A DNA stretch of 64,000 nt from Autumnicola lenta. Its GTDB lineage: Bacteria > Bacteroidota > Bacteroidia > Flavobacteriales > Flavobacteriaceae. A model generated the notes under the pieces. It made no database searches and was not told the DNA's origin. It saw only the letters and a program-made list of their open reading frames with translations. Positions 14,470 through 22,411 of the stretch are shown here, piece after piece (position 1 is the first letter of the stretch; each line of letters starts with the position of its first letter). The stretch spans positions 1 through 64,000 of the forward strand of contig NZ_JAVRHO010000015.1 of assembly GCF_031846515.1 (NCBI RefSeq), in the 5' to 3' direction. Position numbers and translations under genes: made by a program.

Positions 14470-17400
14470 ATGATCCTTTTCTTCGGAACCCAAACTACTA
14501 AGGTTTTTGCAGTAGAAACGCACAACAACCTTTCTGCACAAGATATTTCAAAATTAAACTGGCTTTTTGGCGACGCAAAAAAATACAACAAATCTGCTCT
14601 GGCAGATTTTTTTGTTGGTCCGCGTGCCGCAATGATCACTCCGTGGAGTACAAATGCCGTGGAAATCACCCAAAATATGGGAATTGAAGGTATTGTTAGG
14701 ATTGAAGAATTCCTGAAAGTAGATGAAAATTTTACCGATTTTGATCCTATGCTTTCGCAGAAATATAACGGACTGGACCAGGATATTTTTGATATTCATA
14801 TTAATCCGGAGCCTATTATTGAAGTTGATGATATTGAAGCTTACAACCAGAAGGAGGGCTTGGCATTAAATATTGAAGAAGTAGCTTACCTTCAGGGGTT
14901 AGCAGACAAATTAGGCAGGAAGTTAACAGATTCTGAAGTTTTTGGTTTCTCCCAGGTAAATTCTGAACATTGCCGGCACAAAATCTTCAACGGAACTTTT
15001 GTAATTGACGGAAAAGAAAAACCCTCTTCCCTCTTTAAACTCATCAGAAAAACTTCCGAAGAAAACCCGAATGAAATAGTTTCCGCATATAAAGACAACG
15101 TTGCTTTTGTAAAAGGGCCAAGAATTGAACAATGGGCACCAAAGTCGGCTGACGTTCCCGACTATTACCAGGTTAAAGATTTTGATTCCGTTATTTCCCT
15201 TAAAGCTGAAACCCATAATTTCCCGACTACCGTAGAGCCATTTAACGGCGCGGCAACAGGAAGCGGCGGGGAAATCAGGGACCGGCTTGCCGGAGGAAAA
15301 GGTTCTTTGCCTCTTGCCGGAACCGCGGTTTATATGACTTCCTATTCAAGATTGGAAGAAAACCGCAGCTGGGAAAAAGGAATGAAAGAGCGGGAATGGC
15401 TGTACCAGACTCCGATGGATATTCTGATAAAAGCCTCCAACGGAGCTTCAGATTTCGGGAATAAATTCGGACAACCCTTAATTTCCGGTTCTTTACTTAC
15501 TTTTGAACATAGCGAGCATGAGCGGCAACTGGGCTACGATAAGGTGATTATGATGGCCGGTGGTGTTGGTTATGGAAAAGCAGAGCAGGCACAAAAAGAT
15601 ATTCCGAAGAAAGGTGACAAAATAGTAGTCCTTGGTGGTGAAAATTACCGGATAGGAATGGGCGGTGCCGCGGTTTCCTCTGCCGACACCGGGGAATTTG
15701 CCAGCGGAATCGAACTTAACGCCGTGCAACGCGCAAATCCAGAAATGCAAAAACGTGCGGCTAACGCGATCCGCGGAATGGTGGAAAGTGAAGAAAATCC
15801 TATTGTTTCTATTCACGATCACGGTGCGGGCGGACATTTAAACTGCCTTAGTGAACTGGTAGAAGAAACCGGCGGAAAAATTGATTTAGAAAAACTTCCT
15901 GTAGGCGATCCTACACTTTCAGCAAAAGAGATTATCGGCAACGAATCCCAGGAGCGTATGGGACTGGTGATTGGCGAAAGTAAACTGGAAATGCTGAAGA
16001 ATATAGCCGACCGTGAGCGTTCACCAATATACGAAGTTGGGGATGTGAGCGGAGACCACCGCTTTACTTTTGAAGGAAAAACTTCCGGAGAAAAGCCTAT
16101 GGACCTGGCATTGGCAGATATGTTTGGCAGCTCGCCAAAAACGATAATGACCGATAAAACGGTAGAAAGAAATTATGAAGGATTAGAATATTCTTCAGAA
16201 AAAATAAAAGGTTATCTACATGAAGTGCTCCAACTAGAGGCCGTAGCCTGTAAAGATTGGTTGACAAATAAAGTAGACCGTTGTGTGACAGGCCGTGTGG
16301 CCAAGCAGCAAACGGCAGGCCCGTTGCAACTTCCACTAAATAATTGCGGAGTGATGGCGCTGGATTACAAAGGGAAAGAAGGTGTGGCAACTTCTATTGG
16401 CCACTCCCCCGTTTCGGCTTTGGTAGATCCCGTTGCGGGCTCCAAAAATTCTATTGCCGAAGCGCTTTCTAACATTATTTGGGCGCCGTTGGAGAAAGGA
16501 CTAAAATCTGTTTCCCTCTCGGCTAACTGGATGTGGCCTTGTAATAATGAGGGTGAAGACGCGCGTTTGTATGAAGCGGTACAGGGAGTTTCAGATTTTG
16601 CGATTGCACTGGGAATAAATGTGCCCACGGGAAAAGATTCGCTTTCGATGAAGCAAAAATACAAAGACAGCGAAGTGCTTTCTCCGGGAACCGTGATCAT
16701 TTCGGCTGCGGGGCATTGCGACGATGTTACTAAAGTTGTGGAACCGGTGCTTCAAAAAGATGCGGGCGACATTTACTACATCAATTTATCGCAGGATTCT
16801 TTTAAACTCGGAGGCTCTTCTTTTGCCCAAATCCTGAACAAAGTGGGCAACGAAGTACCAACTATAAAAGATGACCAGAAATTTACCGATTTTTTCTATA
16901 ATATCCAGGCGCTTATTAAAAAGGAAATGATCGTTGCCGGTCATGATGTAGCTTCAGGCGGATTAATTACCACTTTACTGGAAATGTGTTTTGCCGATGT
17001 GAATTTAGGAGCAGAGCTTGATCTTTCTGCTTTAAATGAAAAAGACACGGTAAAACTTCTGTTTAACGAAAACTGCGGAATTGTTTTCCAGGCAAAAGAT
17101 GATTCAGCTGAAAAAGTTTTAGCTGAAAATAATATCGAGTTCTTTAAAATTGGCCGTCCAACTGAAGGAAACGAGCTTAAAATCAAGAACGGAACAGAAA
17201 ATTTGAAGTTCAACATTTCCGAATTAAGGCATGTATGGTACAGAACTTCCTTTTTACTGGACCAGAAACAAAGCGGAAAAGATAAGGCAACGGAGCGTTT
17301 TAATAATTATAAGAATCAGCCGCTAAAATTCAAGTTTCCCGAGAATTTTACAGGTAAACTCCCGGTTCTCGACTCCGCTCGAACTGACAAAGAAGGAGGA

Positions 17401-18150
17401 CGTATAAAGGCCGCAATTATTCGTGAAAAAGGATCAAATTCTGAACGTGAAATGGCAAGGGCAATGTATCTCGCCGGTTTTGATGTAAAAGACGTGCACA
17501 TGACCGACCTCATCAGCGGTCGGGAAACTTTGGAGGACATCAAATTTATTGCTGCTGTGGGAGGATTTTCAAATTCTGATGTTTTGGGAAGTGCCAAAGG
17601 CTGGGCAGGAGCTTTTCTTTATAATGAAAAGGCAAAAACTGCATTGGACAATTTCTTTAAAAGGGATGACACTCTTTCTATAGGCGTTTGTAACGGCTGC
17701 CAGCTTTTTATTGAACTGGGACTAATTAACCCAGATCATGAAGAGAAACCTAAAATGCTGCATAATGATTCGGGCAAATTCGAATGTACATTTACTTCAG
17801 TAGAAATAAGTGAAAATAAGTCGGTTATGCTGGAATCGCTTTCAGGAAGTAAGCTGGGGATCTGGGCTGCACACGGCGAAGGAAAATTCAGTTTTCCCTA
17901 CGCAAAAGAGCGCTACAACATCGTTGGGGAATATGCTTTTGATACTTATCCGTCCAATCCCAATGGTTCGCACCACAACACTGCTATGCTCACAGACGAT
18001 ACGGGGAGACATCTTGTTATGATGCCGCACCTGGAACGTTCTACTTTTCAATGGAACTGGGCCTATTACCCAAAACACAGAAAAGATGAAGTAACGCCAT
18101 GGATAGAAGCTTTTGTGAATGCCAGAAAATGGCTGGAGCAAAAAGCTTAG
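14470..18150 (+). CDS. purL: Phosphoribosylformylglycinamidine synthase (large, single-chain PurL)
   Basis: A 1226-residue FGAM synthase for step four of purine synthesis: FGAR + glutamine + ATP gives FGAM. An N-terminal PurS-like part is followed by a linker, then the synthase halves (about 160-940) with HNFPTTVEPFNGAATGSGGEIRD and HDHGAGGHLNCLSELVEE. The class I glutaminase domain (about 980-1226) has the nucleophile in GVCNGCQ and the His in AAHGEGKF. Length is near the gamma-proteobacterial enzyme (about 1295). Odd: the linker just before the glutaminase domain, at 17364-17389, is a copy of a known Flavobacteria-type dispersed intergenic repeat, translated as VLDSARTDK. Confidence 0.97.
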   Translation: MILFFGTQTTKVFAVETHNNLSAQDISKLNWLFGDAKKYNKSALADFFVGPRAAMITPWSTNAVEITQNMGIEGIVRIEEFLKVDENFTDFDPMLSQKYNGLDQDIFDIHINPEPIIEVDDIEAYNQKEGLALNIEEVAYLQGLADKLGRKLTDSEVFGFSQVNSEHCRHKIFNGTFVIDGKEKPSSLFKLIRKTSEENPNEIVSAYKDNVAFVKGPRIEQWAPKSADVPDYYQVKDFDSVISLKAETHNFPTTVEPFNGAATGSGGEIRDRLAGGKGSLPLAGTAVYMTSYSRLEENRSWEKGMKEREWLYQTPMDILIKASNGASDFGNKFGQPLISGSLLTFEHSEHERQLGYDKVIMMAGGVGYGKAEQAQKDIPKKGDKIVVLGGENYRIGMGGAAVSSADTGEFASGIELNAVQRANPEMQKRAANAIRGMVESEENPIVSIHDHGAGGHLNCLSELVEETGGKIDLEKLPVGDPTLSAKEIIGNESQERMGLVIGESKLEMLKNIADRERSPIYEVGDVSGDHRFTFEGKTSGEKPMDLALADMFGSSPKTIMTDKTVERNYEGLEYSSEKIKGYLHEVLQLEAVACKDWLTNKVDRCVTGRVAKQQTAGPLQLPLNNCGVMALDYKGKEGVATSIGHSPVSALVDPVAGSKNSIAEALSNIIWAPLEKGLKSVSLSANWMWPCNNEGEDARLYEAVQGVSDFAIALGINVPTGKDSLSMKQKYKDSEVLSPGTVIISAAGHCDDVTKVVEPVLQKDAGDIYYINLSQDSFKLGGSSFAQILNKVGNEVPTIKDDQKFTDFFYNIQALIKKEMIVAGHDVASGGLITTLLEMCFADVNLGAELDLSALNEKDTVKLLFNENCGIVFQAKDDSAEKVLAENNIEFFKIGRPTEGNELKIKNGTENLKFNISELRHVWYRTSFLLDQKQSGKDKATERFNNYKNQPLKFKFPENFTGKLPVLDSARTDKEGGRIKAAIIREKGSNSEREMARAMYLAGFDVKDVHMTDLISGRETLEDIKFIAAVGGFSNSDVLGSAKGWAGAFLYNEKAKTALDNFFKRDDTLSIGVCNGCQLFIELGLINPDHEEKPKMLHNDSGKFECTFTSVEISENKSVMLESLSGSKLGIWAAHGEGKFSFPYAKERYNIVGEYAFDTYPSNPNGSHHNTAMLTDDTGRHLVMMPHLERSTFQWNWAYYPKHRKDEVTPWIEAFVNARKWLEQKA
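17364..17389. repeat. dispersed Flavobacteria repeat inside purL
   Basis: Contains CTCGACTCCGCTCGAACTGA, which is the core of a repeat I know as frequent between genes in Flavobacteria genomes. Here it lies in frame within purL, between the synthase and glutaminase domains, and adds about nine residues to a linker. That the repeat is dispersed is recalled knowledge; only one copy is seen in this window. Confidence 0.6.
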
Positions 18151-18181
18151 CTTAACTTTAAAAATATTCGGATTTTCACAG

Positions 18182-18212
18182 GCCTCTCAAACTACATTTT
18201 GGGAGGTTTATT
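18182..18212. terminator. bidirectional terminator after purL
   Basis: Arms CCTCTCAAA and TTTTGGGAGG (18183-18206) pair with one mismatch around a short loop and are followed by TTTATTTATTT. It lies between the convergent purL and epimerase-like genes. Confidence 0.7.
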
Positions 18213-18244
18213 TATTTCCAAACTACCGGAAAAGACTGTTGCAG

Positions 18245-18901
18245 TCAGCTTAATTTGCTAATATCACTTACTTCCAGAATCGTTTTAGAATAACCATTCA
18301 TAGTGGCTTCCAGCATTGCCAGTCCTACCTCATCTGTAGTAGAAAAAGCATTGGGAAATAATTTTTGCCCCAGATTATGGAGCCAGCGGGAATATTGGTA
18401 AAATCCAGGTGCCTGCTTCGCTTCTTTTCTTGGTTTCATTATAGCCGGACGAAAATTGTAAACCTGGAGCGGTAATTTTTGTAAATCCTGTTCGGTTTTA
18501 CCTTTAACCCTTGCCCACATTAATTTCCCATCGGGGTTAGTGCCTGCACCAGATACGTATATGAAAACGGCATCGGGATTTTGAGCACTATAAATTTTAG
18601 CAAATTGCAAGGTTAGATCGTGGGTCACTCTGCGGTATTCTTCTTCCTTCTTTCCTATTGCCGAAATTCCGGCACAGAAAAAGCAGGCATCATATCCGGT
18701 TATTTCACTTCGGATTTTTTCAACATGGAAAAAATCCTTCAGAATAATTTCTTCCAGTTTTTCGTGATAAATTCCTGATGGGCTACGGGTAACCACCAAT
18801 ATTTTTTCTACTTCGGGTTGTTCCAGACAAACCCGAAGAACACCTTCACCTACCATTCCCGTGGCGCCGGTAAGGATAATTTTAAGTCCTGAATCTTTCA
18901 T
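18245..18901 (-). CDS. NAD(P)-binding Rossmann protein, HTATIP2/epimerase-like
   Basis: A 218-residue single-domain atypical short-chain dehydrogenase. The nucleotide-binding glycine motif GATGMVGEG lies near 12-20, the basic patch VVTRSPSG near 36-43 suggests NADP, and ACFFCAGISAIGKKEEEYRRV follows. The catalytic YxxxK of classical SDRs is not clear (VYVSGAGT in the usual Ser region). Proteins of this group serve as oxidoreductases or NADPH sensors; the substrate is unknown. It stands alone, with no operon partner. Confidence 0.75.
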   Translation of the reverse strand: MKDSGLKIILTGATGMVGEGVLRVCLEQPEVEKILVVTRSPSGIYHEKLEEIILKDFFHVEKIRSEITGYDACFFCAGISAIGKKEEEYRRVTHDLTLQFAKIYSAQNPDAVFIYVSGAGTNPDGKLMWARVKGKTEQDLQKLPLQVYNFRPAIMKPRKEAKQAPGFYQYSRWLHNLGQKLFPNAFSTTDEVGLAMLEATMNGYSKTILEVSDISKLS

Positions 18902-19002
18902 TTGCCTTGCAATCTAAATTTAAAATTAAATGGAATAGAAAAGTATTGTTTGCTTAAAAAGAAAAGACTCTTACACAAAAAGACGATCTTCAACCAAGAT
19001 AA

Positions 19003-19044
19003 TATAAAAAACACCTTTTTCAGAAGAATCCCGAAAAAGGTGTT
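19003..19044 (-). terminator. Rho-independent terminator of the DUF4136 gene
   Basis: Arms AACACCTTTTTC and GAAAAAGGTGTT (19010-19021 and 19033-19044) pair perfectly across an eleven-base loop. On the minus strand the stem is followed by TTTTATATT. Confidence 0.85.
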
Positions 19045-19069
19045 AGAAGAAGTTTAAAAAAACCTATGA

Positions 19070-19666
19070 TTAATTATTGTTTAACGGGTATTCTTCAAAA
19101 ATTTGATTTACCAACTCCCTCTTGGCAGCGGTATTAGACTGATCATAAAGAGCATCAGACGTCATTCCTTTCCAGACAGTTTCCTTCGTTTGCCTGTCTA
19201 CCAGGTTGATGACCACAGTACCTTCTTCATAAGCATAAGTATCTGTATCGTAGCCCATTACTCCTCCGCCAAAAGTATTATAACCACGGTAGTAATAAGA
19301 ACCGTAGTACGGGCTTACCGTACCTACTCCCGCAGTATAAGGATAAGTTGCATACACAGGGTCTGTAGTGGTTTCCCTTTCAATCTCAGTAGAAGTGCTT
19401 ATCAGCACCAAAAGATCGGGGTTATCCCTGTCTAAGGTATAGCCGGTCTGACTCATATTCTGGTTGACCGTTTCTACAATCATACGGTTTACATTTTCAT
19501 CATTATAAGCTTTGCCGGGAACTTCAGCATTAGTATTGGGCAGGTAAGCAAAAGTACTATACTTGCTAAGATCTGTGTCCATAGGTTTAACCGTTTGTAC
19601 CCGCGGCCCACAGCTCAATACCATTAGTAATATTGAACAAATTAAAATAGATTTCATAGCTTTCAT
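19070..19666 (-). CDS. DUF4136 lipoprotein
   Basis: A 198-residue outer-membrane-type lipoprotein. The signal MKSILICSILLMVLSCG ends in a lipobox with Cys near 19 (the second Met of MKAMKS may be the real start). The DUF4136 domain covers the mature part: KYSTFAYLPNTNAEV near 35-49, a Tyr/Gly-rich insertion with TVSPYYGSYYYRGYNTFGG (about 115-133), and a conserved end with VVINLVDRQTKETVWKGM (about 150-167). The family is widespread in Bacteroidota and its role is unknown. The terminator at 19003-19044 ends the transcript. Confidence 0.85.
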   Translation of the reverse strand: MKAMKSILICSILLMVLSCGPRVQTVKPMDTDLSKYSTFAYLPNTNAEVPGKAYNDENVNRMIVETVNQNMSQTGYTLDRDNPDLLVLISTSTEIERETTTDPVYATYPYTAGVGTVSPYYGSYYYRGYNTFGGGVMGYDTDTYAYEEGTVVINLVDRQTKETVWKGMTSDALYDQSNTAAKRELVNQIFEEYPLNNN

Positions 19667-19948
19667 AATCTTTGTGTTTTTAGAATGAATCCATAAGTTA
19701 CATAGTTAATTGAGAAATTTTTTACGAGATAAAAAATTTAGAATCAGTTTAACGAAAATCGGATATTTTTAATACAATCTTGGCAGGAATAGAAAGCGTG
19801 CTGGGCTATAGACACCATATTTAAGAATAGTTAATTAATAATTTTTATGTTTAATACTTGATAAAATAACACTTCTTTTTTTAAAAATTCCATTTGATAT
19901 AGGATAGAAAATTGCTATTTTGCAGAGAATCCCATATTAACAGGACGC

Positions 19949-21724
19949 ATGACAGAGATAAAAAGACTTTTTGATTTTCCATATTATCAGTTGGAGAATC
20001 ATCCCCTGGAAAAAGCTTTAAGTACAAAATATAATAACGCCTGGGAATCAATTTCTACACAGCAATACATCGACAGGGCCAATACCATGAGCAGGGGACT
20101 TCTTAGGCTTGGAGTAAAACCAAACGATAAGATTGCCGTTATCTCTAGTTCCAATAGAACAGAATGGAACATTCTTGATATTGGTGTTTTGCAGATAGCA
20201 GCTCAAAACGTACCTGTTTATCCAACAATTTCTGAAGAAGATTATGAGTATGTCCTAAACCATAGTGAAGCTACTTACTGTTTTGTTTCTGATGAAGAAG
20301 TCCTGCAAAAACTTAATGCCATTAAAGGAAAAACAAAACTCAAAGAAGTTTACAGCTTTAATGAAATCGCCACCTGTAAGAACTGGAAAGAAGTGATGAA
20401 ACTGGGGGAAGATAAGGGAAATCAGGACGAAGTGGAAAAGTTAAAAAAATCTGTAAAGTCCAGCGACCTTGCAACCTTAATCTACACCTCCGGCACTACA
20501 GGAAGACCCAAAGGCGTGATGCTTTCTCATGAAAATATAGTAAGCGATGTTTTGAACAGTGCCCCGCGGGTTCCGTTTGAATTTGGAACTTATGTGGGTC
20601 TAAGTTTTCTTCCGGTATGCCACATATTTGAAAGGATGATTCTTTACCTGTACCAGTACTACAGTGTTTCCATTTATTTTGCTGAGTCCATCGATAAAAT
20701 AAGTGACAACCTTAAAGAAGTAAAACCGCATGTAATTACTGCAGTTCCGAGATTACTCGAAAAAGTTTACGATAAAATTATTGCAAAGGGAAATACCCTT
20801 AGTGGAATAAAAAGAAAACTTTTTTACTGGGCCGTGGAACTGGGCTTACAATATGAGCCTTATGGTGCAAACGGCTGGTGGTATGAGACCAGGTTGAGCC
20901 TTGCCAGAAAATTGATCTTCTCCAAATGGAAAGAAGGACTGGGAGGAAATATTGATCTAATTGTTTCGGGTAGTGCTGCCTTACAGCCAAGACTCGCAAG
21001 GGTTTTTGCTGCAGCTGAAATTCCGGTTATGGAAGGTTACGGATTAACAGAAACCTCTCCTGTAATTGCTGTTAATGATGAACGGAACAAAGGCTTTAGA
21101 ATAGGGACTGTAGGAAAAGTTATAGATAATGTAGAAGTGAAAATTGCTGAAGACGGGGAAATTCTGACCAAAGGCCCCAATCTTATGATCGGGTATTATA
21201 AGGATGAAGAAAAAACCAGAGAAGCCATAAATTCAGATGGATTTTTTCACACCGGGGATATTGGTAAAATTGATAAAGATGGATTTTTGAAGATTACCGA
21301 CAGAAAAAAAGAAATGTTCAAAACTTCCGGAGGAAAATATGTTGCTCCTCAAATTATCGAGAATATTATGAAGCAATCCCGTTTTATAGAACAAATTATG
21401 GTTATTGGGGAAGGTGAAAAAATGCCTGCAGCTTTCATTCAGCCAAACTTCGAATTTGTACGGGATTGGGCAGAACGTAAAAAAATTGATATTGGTGATT
21501 CCAACGACGCTCTTGTGAGAAATTCTGAAGTGATTTCAAGGATCCAGGAAGAAGTTGATTTTTATAATATAAAATTCGGTCACTGGGAGCAGGTAAAGAA
21601 ATTTGAATTAATACCCGAAGTGTGGGGAATCGATAACGATCAGCTTACTCCTACCATGAAACTGAAGAGAAGAAACATTAAAGATCGTTACTCAGATCTA
21701 TATGATAAAATTTACCAGCATTAA
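19949..21724 (+). CDS. Long-chain fatty acid-CoA ligase (FadD15/ACSL type)
   Basis: A 591-residue AMP-dependent synthetase that activates fatty acids to acyl-CoA, the first step ahead of the beta-oxidation enzymes encoded downstream. The P-loop-like AMP-binding motif TLIYTSGTTGRPKGVMLSHEN is near 175-195, and GYGLTETSPVI near 360-370. The adenylate-binding DGFFHTGDIGKID lies near 431-443, and the hinge TDRKKEMFKTSGGKYVAP near 450-467. Length and hinge match the bubblegum/FadD15-like class. A -7-like TATTTTG at 19916-19922 overlaps a sequence close to the recurrent motif. A strong terminator follows, so it is not co-transcribed with the marR gene. Confidence 0.92.
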   Translation: MTEIKRLFDFPYYQLENHPLEKALSTKYNNAWESISTQQYIDRANTMSRGLLRLGVKPNDKIAVISSSNRTEWNILDIGVLQIAAQNVPVYPTISEEDYEYVLNHSEATYCFVSDEEVLQKLNAIKGKTKLKEVYSFNEIATCKNWKEVMKLGEDKGNQDEVEKLKKSVKSSDLATLIYTSGTTGRPKGVMLSHENIVSDVLNSAPRVPFEFGTYVGLSFLPVCHIFERMILYLYQYYSVSIYFAESIDKISDNLKEVKPHVITAVPRLLEKVYDKIIAKGNTLSGIKRKLFYWAVELGLQYEPYGANGWWYETRLSLARKLIFSKWKEGLGGNIDLIVSGSAALQPRLARVFAAAEIPVMEGYGLTETSPVIAVNDERNKGFRIGTVGKVIDNVEVKIAEDGEILTKGPNLMIGYYKDEEKTREAINSDGFFHTGDIGKIDKDGFLKITDRKKEMFKTSGGKYVAPQIIENIMKQSRFIEQIMVIGEGEKMPAAFIQPNFEFVRDWAERKKIDIGDSNDALVRNSEVISRIQEEVDFYNIKFGHWEQVKKFELIPEVWGIDNDQLTPTMKLKRRNIKDRYSDLYDKIYQH

Positions 21725-21755
21725 TTACTGATTTTCAAAATAGTATATGTATTTT

Positions 21756-21784
21756 AAACTCTCCGCCACCGGAGAGTTTTTTTT
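21756..21784 (+). terminator. Rho-independent terminator after the acyl-CoA ligase gene
   Basis: Arms AAACTCTCCG and CGGAGAGTTT pair perfectly around CCAC and are followed by TTTTTT. Confidence 0.92.
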
Positions 21785-21833
21785 CAGCCTCTAACCTAAA
21801 ACTTTTAGATTCCTATAATTTTTGACTGTCTTT

Positions 21834-21851
21834 TATTATGCATGCATAATA
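21834..21851. promoter_or_regulatory. 18-bp perfect palindrome, candidate MarR operator
   Basis: TATTATGCATGCATAATA is its own reverse complement over all 18 bases. It ends nine bases before the -7 box at 21860-21867, where bound protein would block RNA polymerase. MarR dimers bind palindromes of this size, and the first gene of the operon encodes a MarR protein, so autoregulation is a strong inference. Confidence 0.7.
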
Positions 21852-21859
21852 TTTTTTGC

Positions 21860-21867
21860 TAACTTTG
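21860..21867 (+). promoter_or_regulatory. -7 promoter box (TAACTTTG) of the marR-fadNAE operon
   Basis: Exact TAnnTTTG, 19 bases before the start codon of the marR gene. Confidence 0.7.
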
Positions 21868-21886
21868 GAATTCACAGACAAAAACA

Positions 21887-22357
21887 ATGAAGGAAAAAAC
21901 CATTGATTACGTATTGCGGGCTACCTGGATGGCAGTTTCCAAGATGTATAATGAAGAAGCCGGAAAAGCAGGAAGCACCATGGCTACAGGTTTTGCTCTC
22001 CTGAGTATAGATCCCGAAAACGGAACACCCTCTACCTCTCTTGGACCCAAAATGGGAATGGAAGCCACCAGTTTGTCACGTATCCTTAAAACCATGGAGG
22101 AGAAAGGATTAATCCTTAGAAAGAAAAACCCGGAAGATGGTAGAAGTGTTCTTTTGCATCTCACTGATTTTGGGAAGGAAATGCGGGATTTTTCAAAAAG
22201 AGTTGTCTTGCGGTTTGATGAAGCTGTAAAAGAAAATGTTACGCCTCAAGAACTCGCGACCTTCAATAAAGTTGCCAATACCATCACCGACCTTATTTCT
22301 GAAAGAAAAATCTACAAAGAAGAAATCAGCTTAAATAAATTAGAAACTGACCAATAG
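21887..22357 (+). CDS. MarR-family transcriptional regulator of the fad operon
   Basis: A 156-residue winged-helix dimeric regulator. The DNA-binding part is seen at about 50-98: GPKMGMEATSLSRILKTMEEKG (helix-turn-helix) and LILRKKNPEDGRSVLLHLT (wing, with the DGR signature of MarR). Helices at both ends form the dimer interface. It is the first gene of an operon with fadN, fadA and fadE, and a palindrome overlaps its promoter. It therefore probably represses fatty-acid degradation until an acyl-CoA or fatty acid is present; the ligand is inferred. Confidence 0.9.
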   Translation: MKEKTIDYVLRATWMAVSKMYNEEAGKAGSTMATGFALLSIDPENGTPSTSLGPKMGMEATSLSRILKTMEEKGLILRKKNPEDGRSVLLHLTDFGKEMRDFSKRVVLRFDEAVKENVTPQELATFNKVANTITDLISERKIYKEEISLNKLETDQ

Positions 22358-22411
22358 TGATATAAATGGTACAGACATTTTTATTGATATCTCTGCCAAA
22401 AAACGAAATGT

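Noticed and set aside
19906..19925. Counting AGAAAATTGCTATTTTGCAG before the acyl-CoA ligase gene as a full copy of the recurrent motif
   Set aside because: It differs at key positions and overlaps a -7-like box, so it may be only a promoter.
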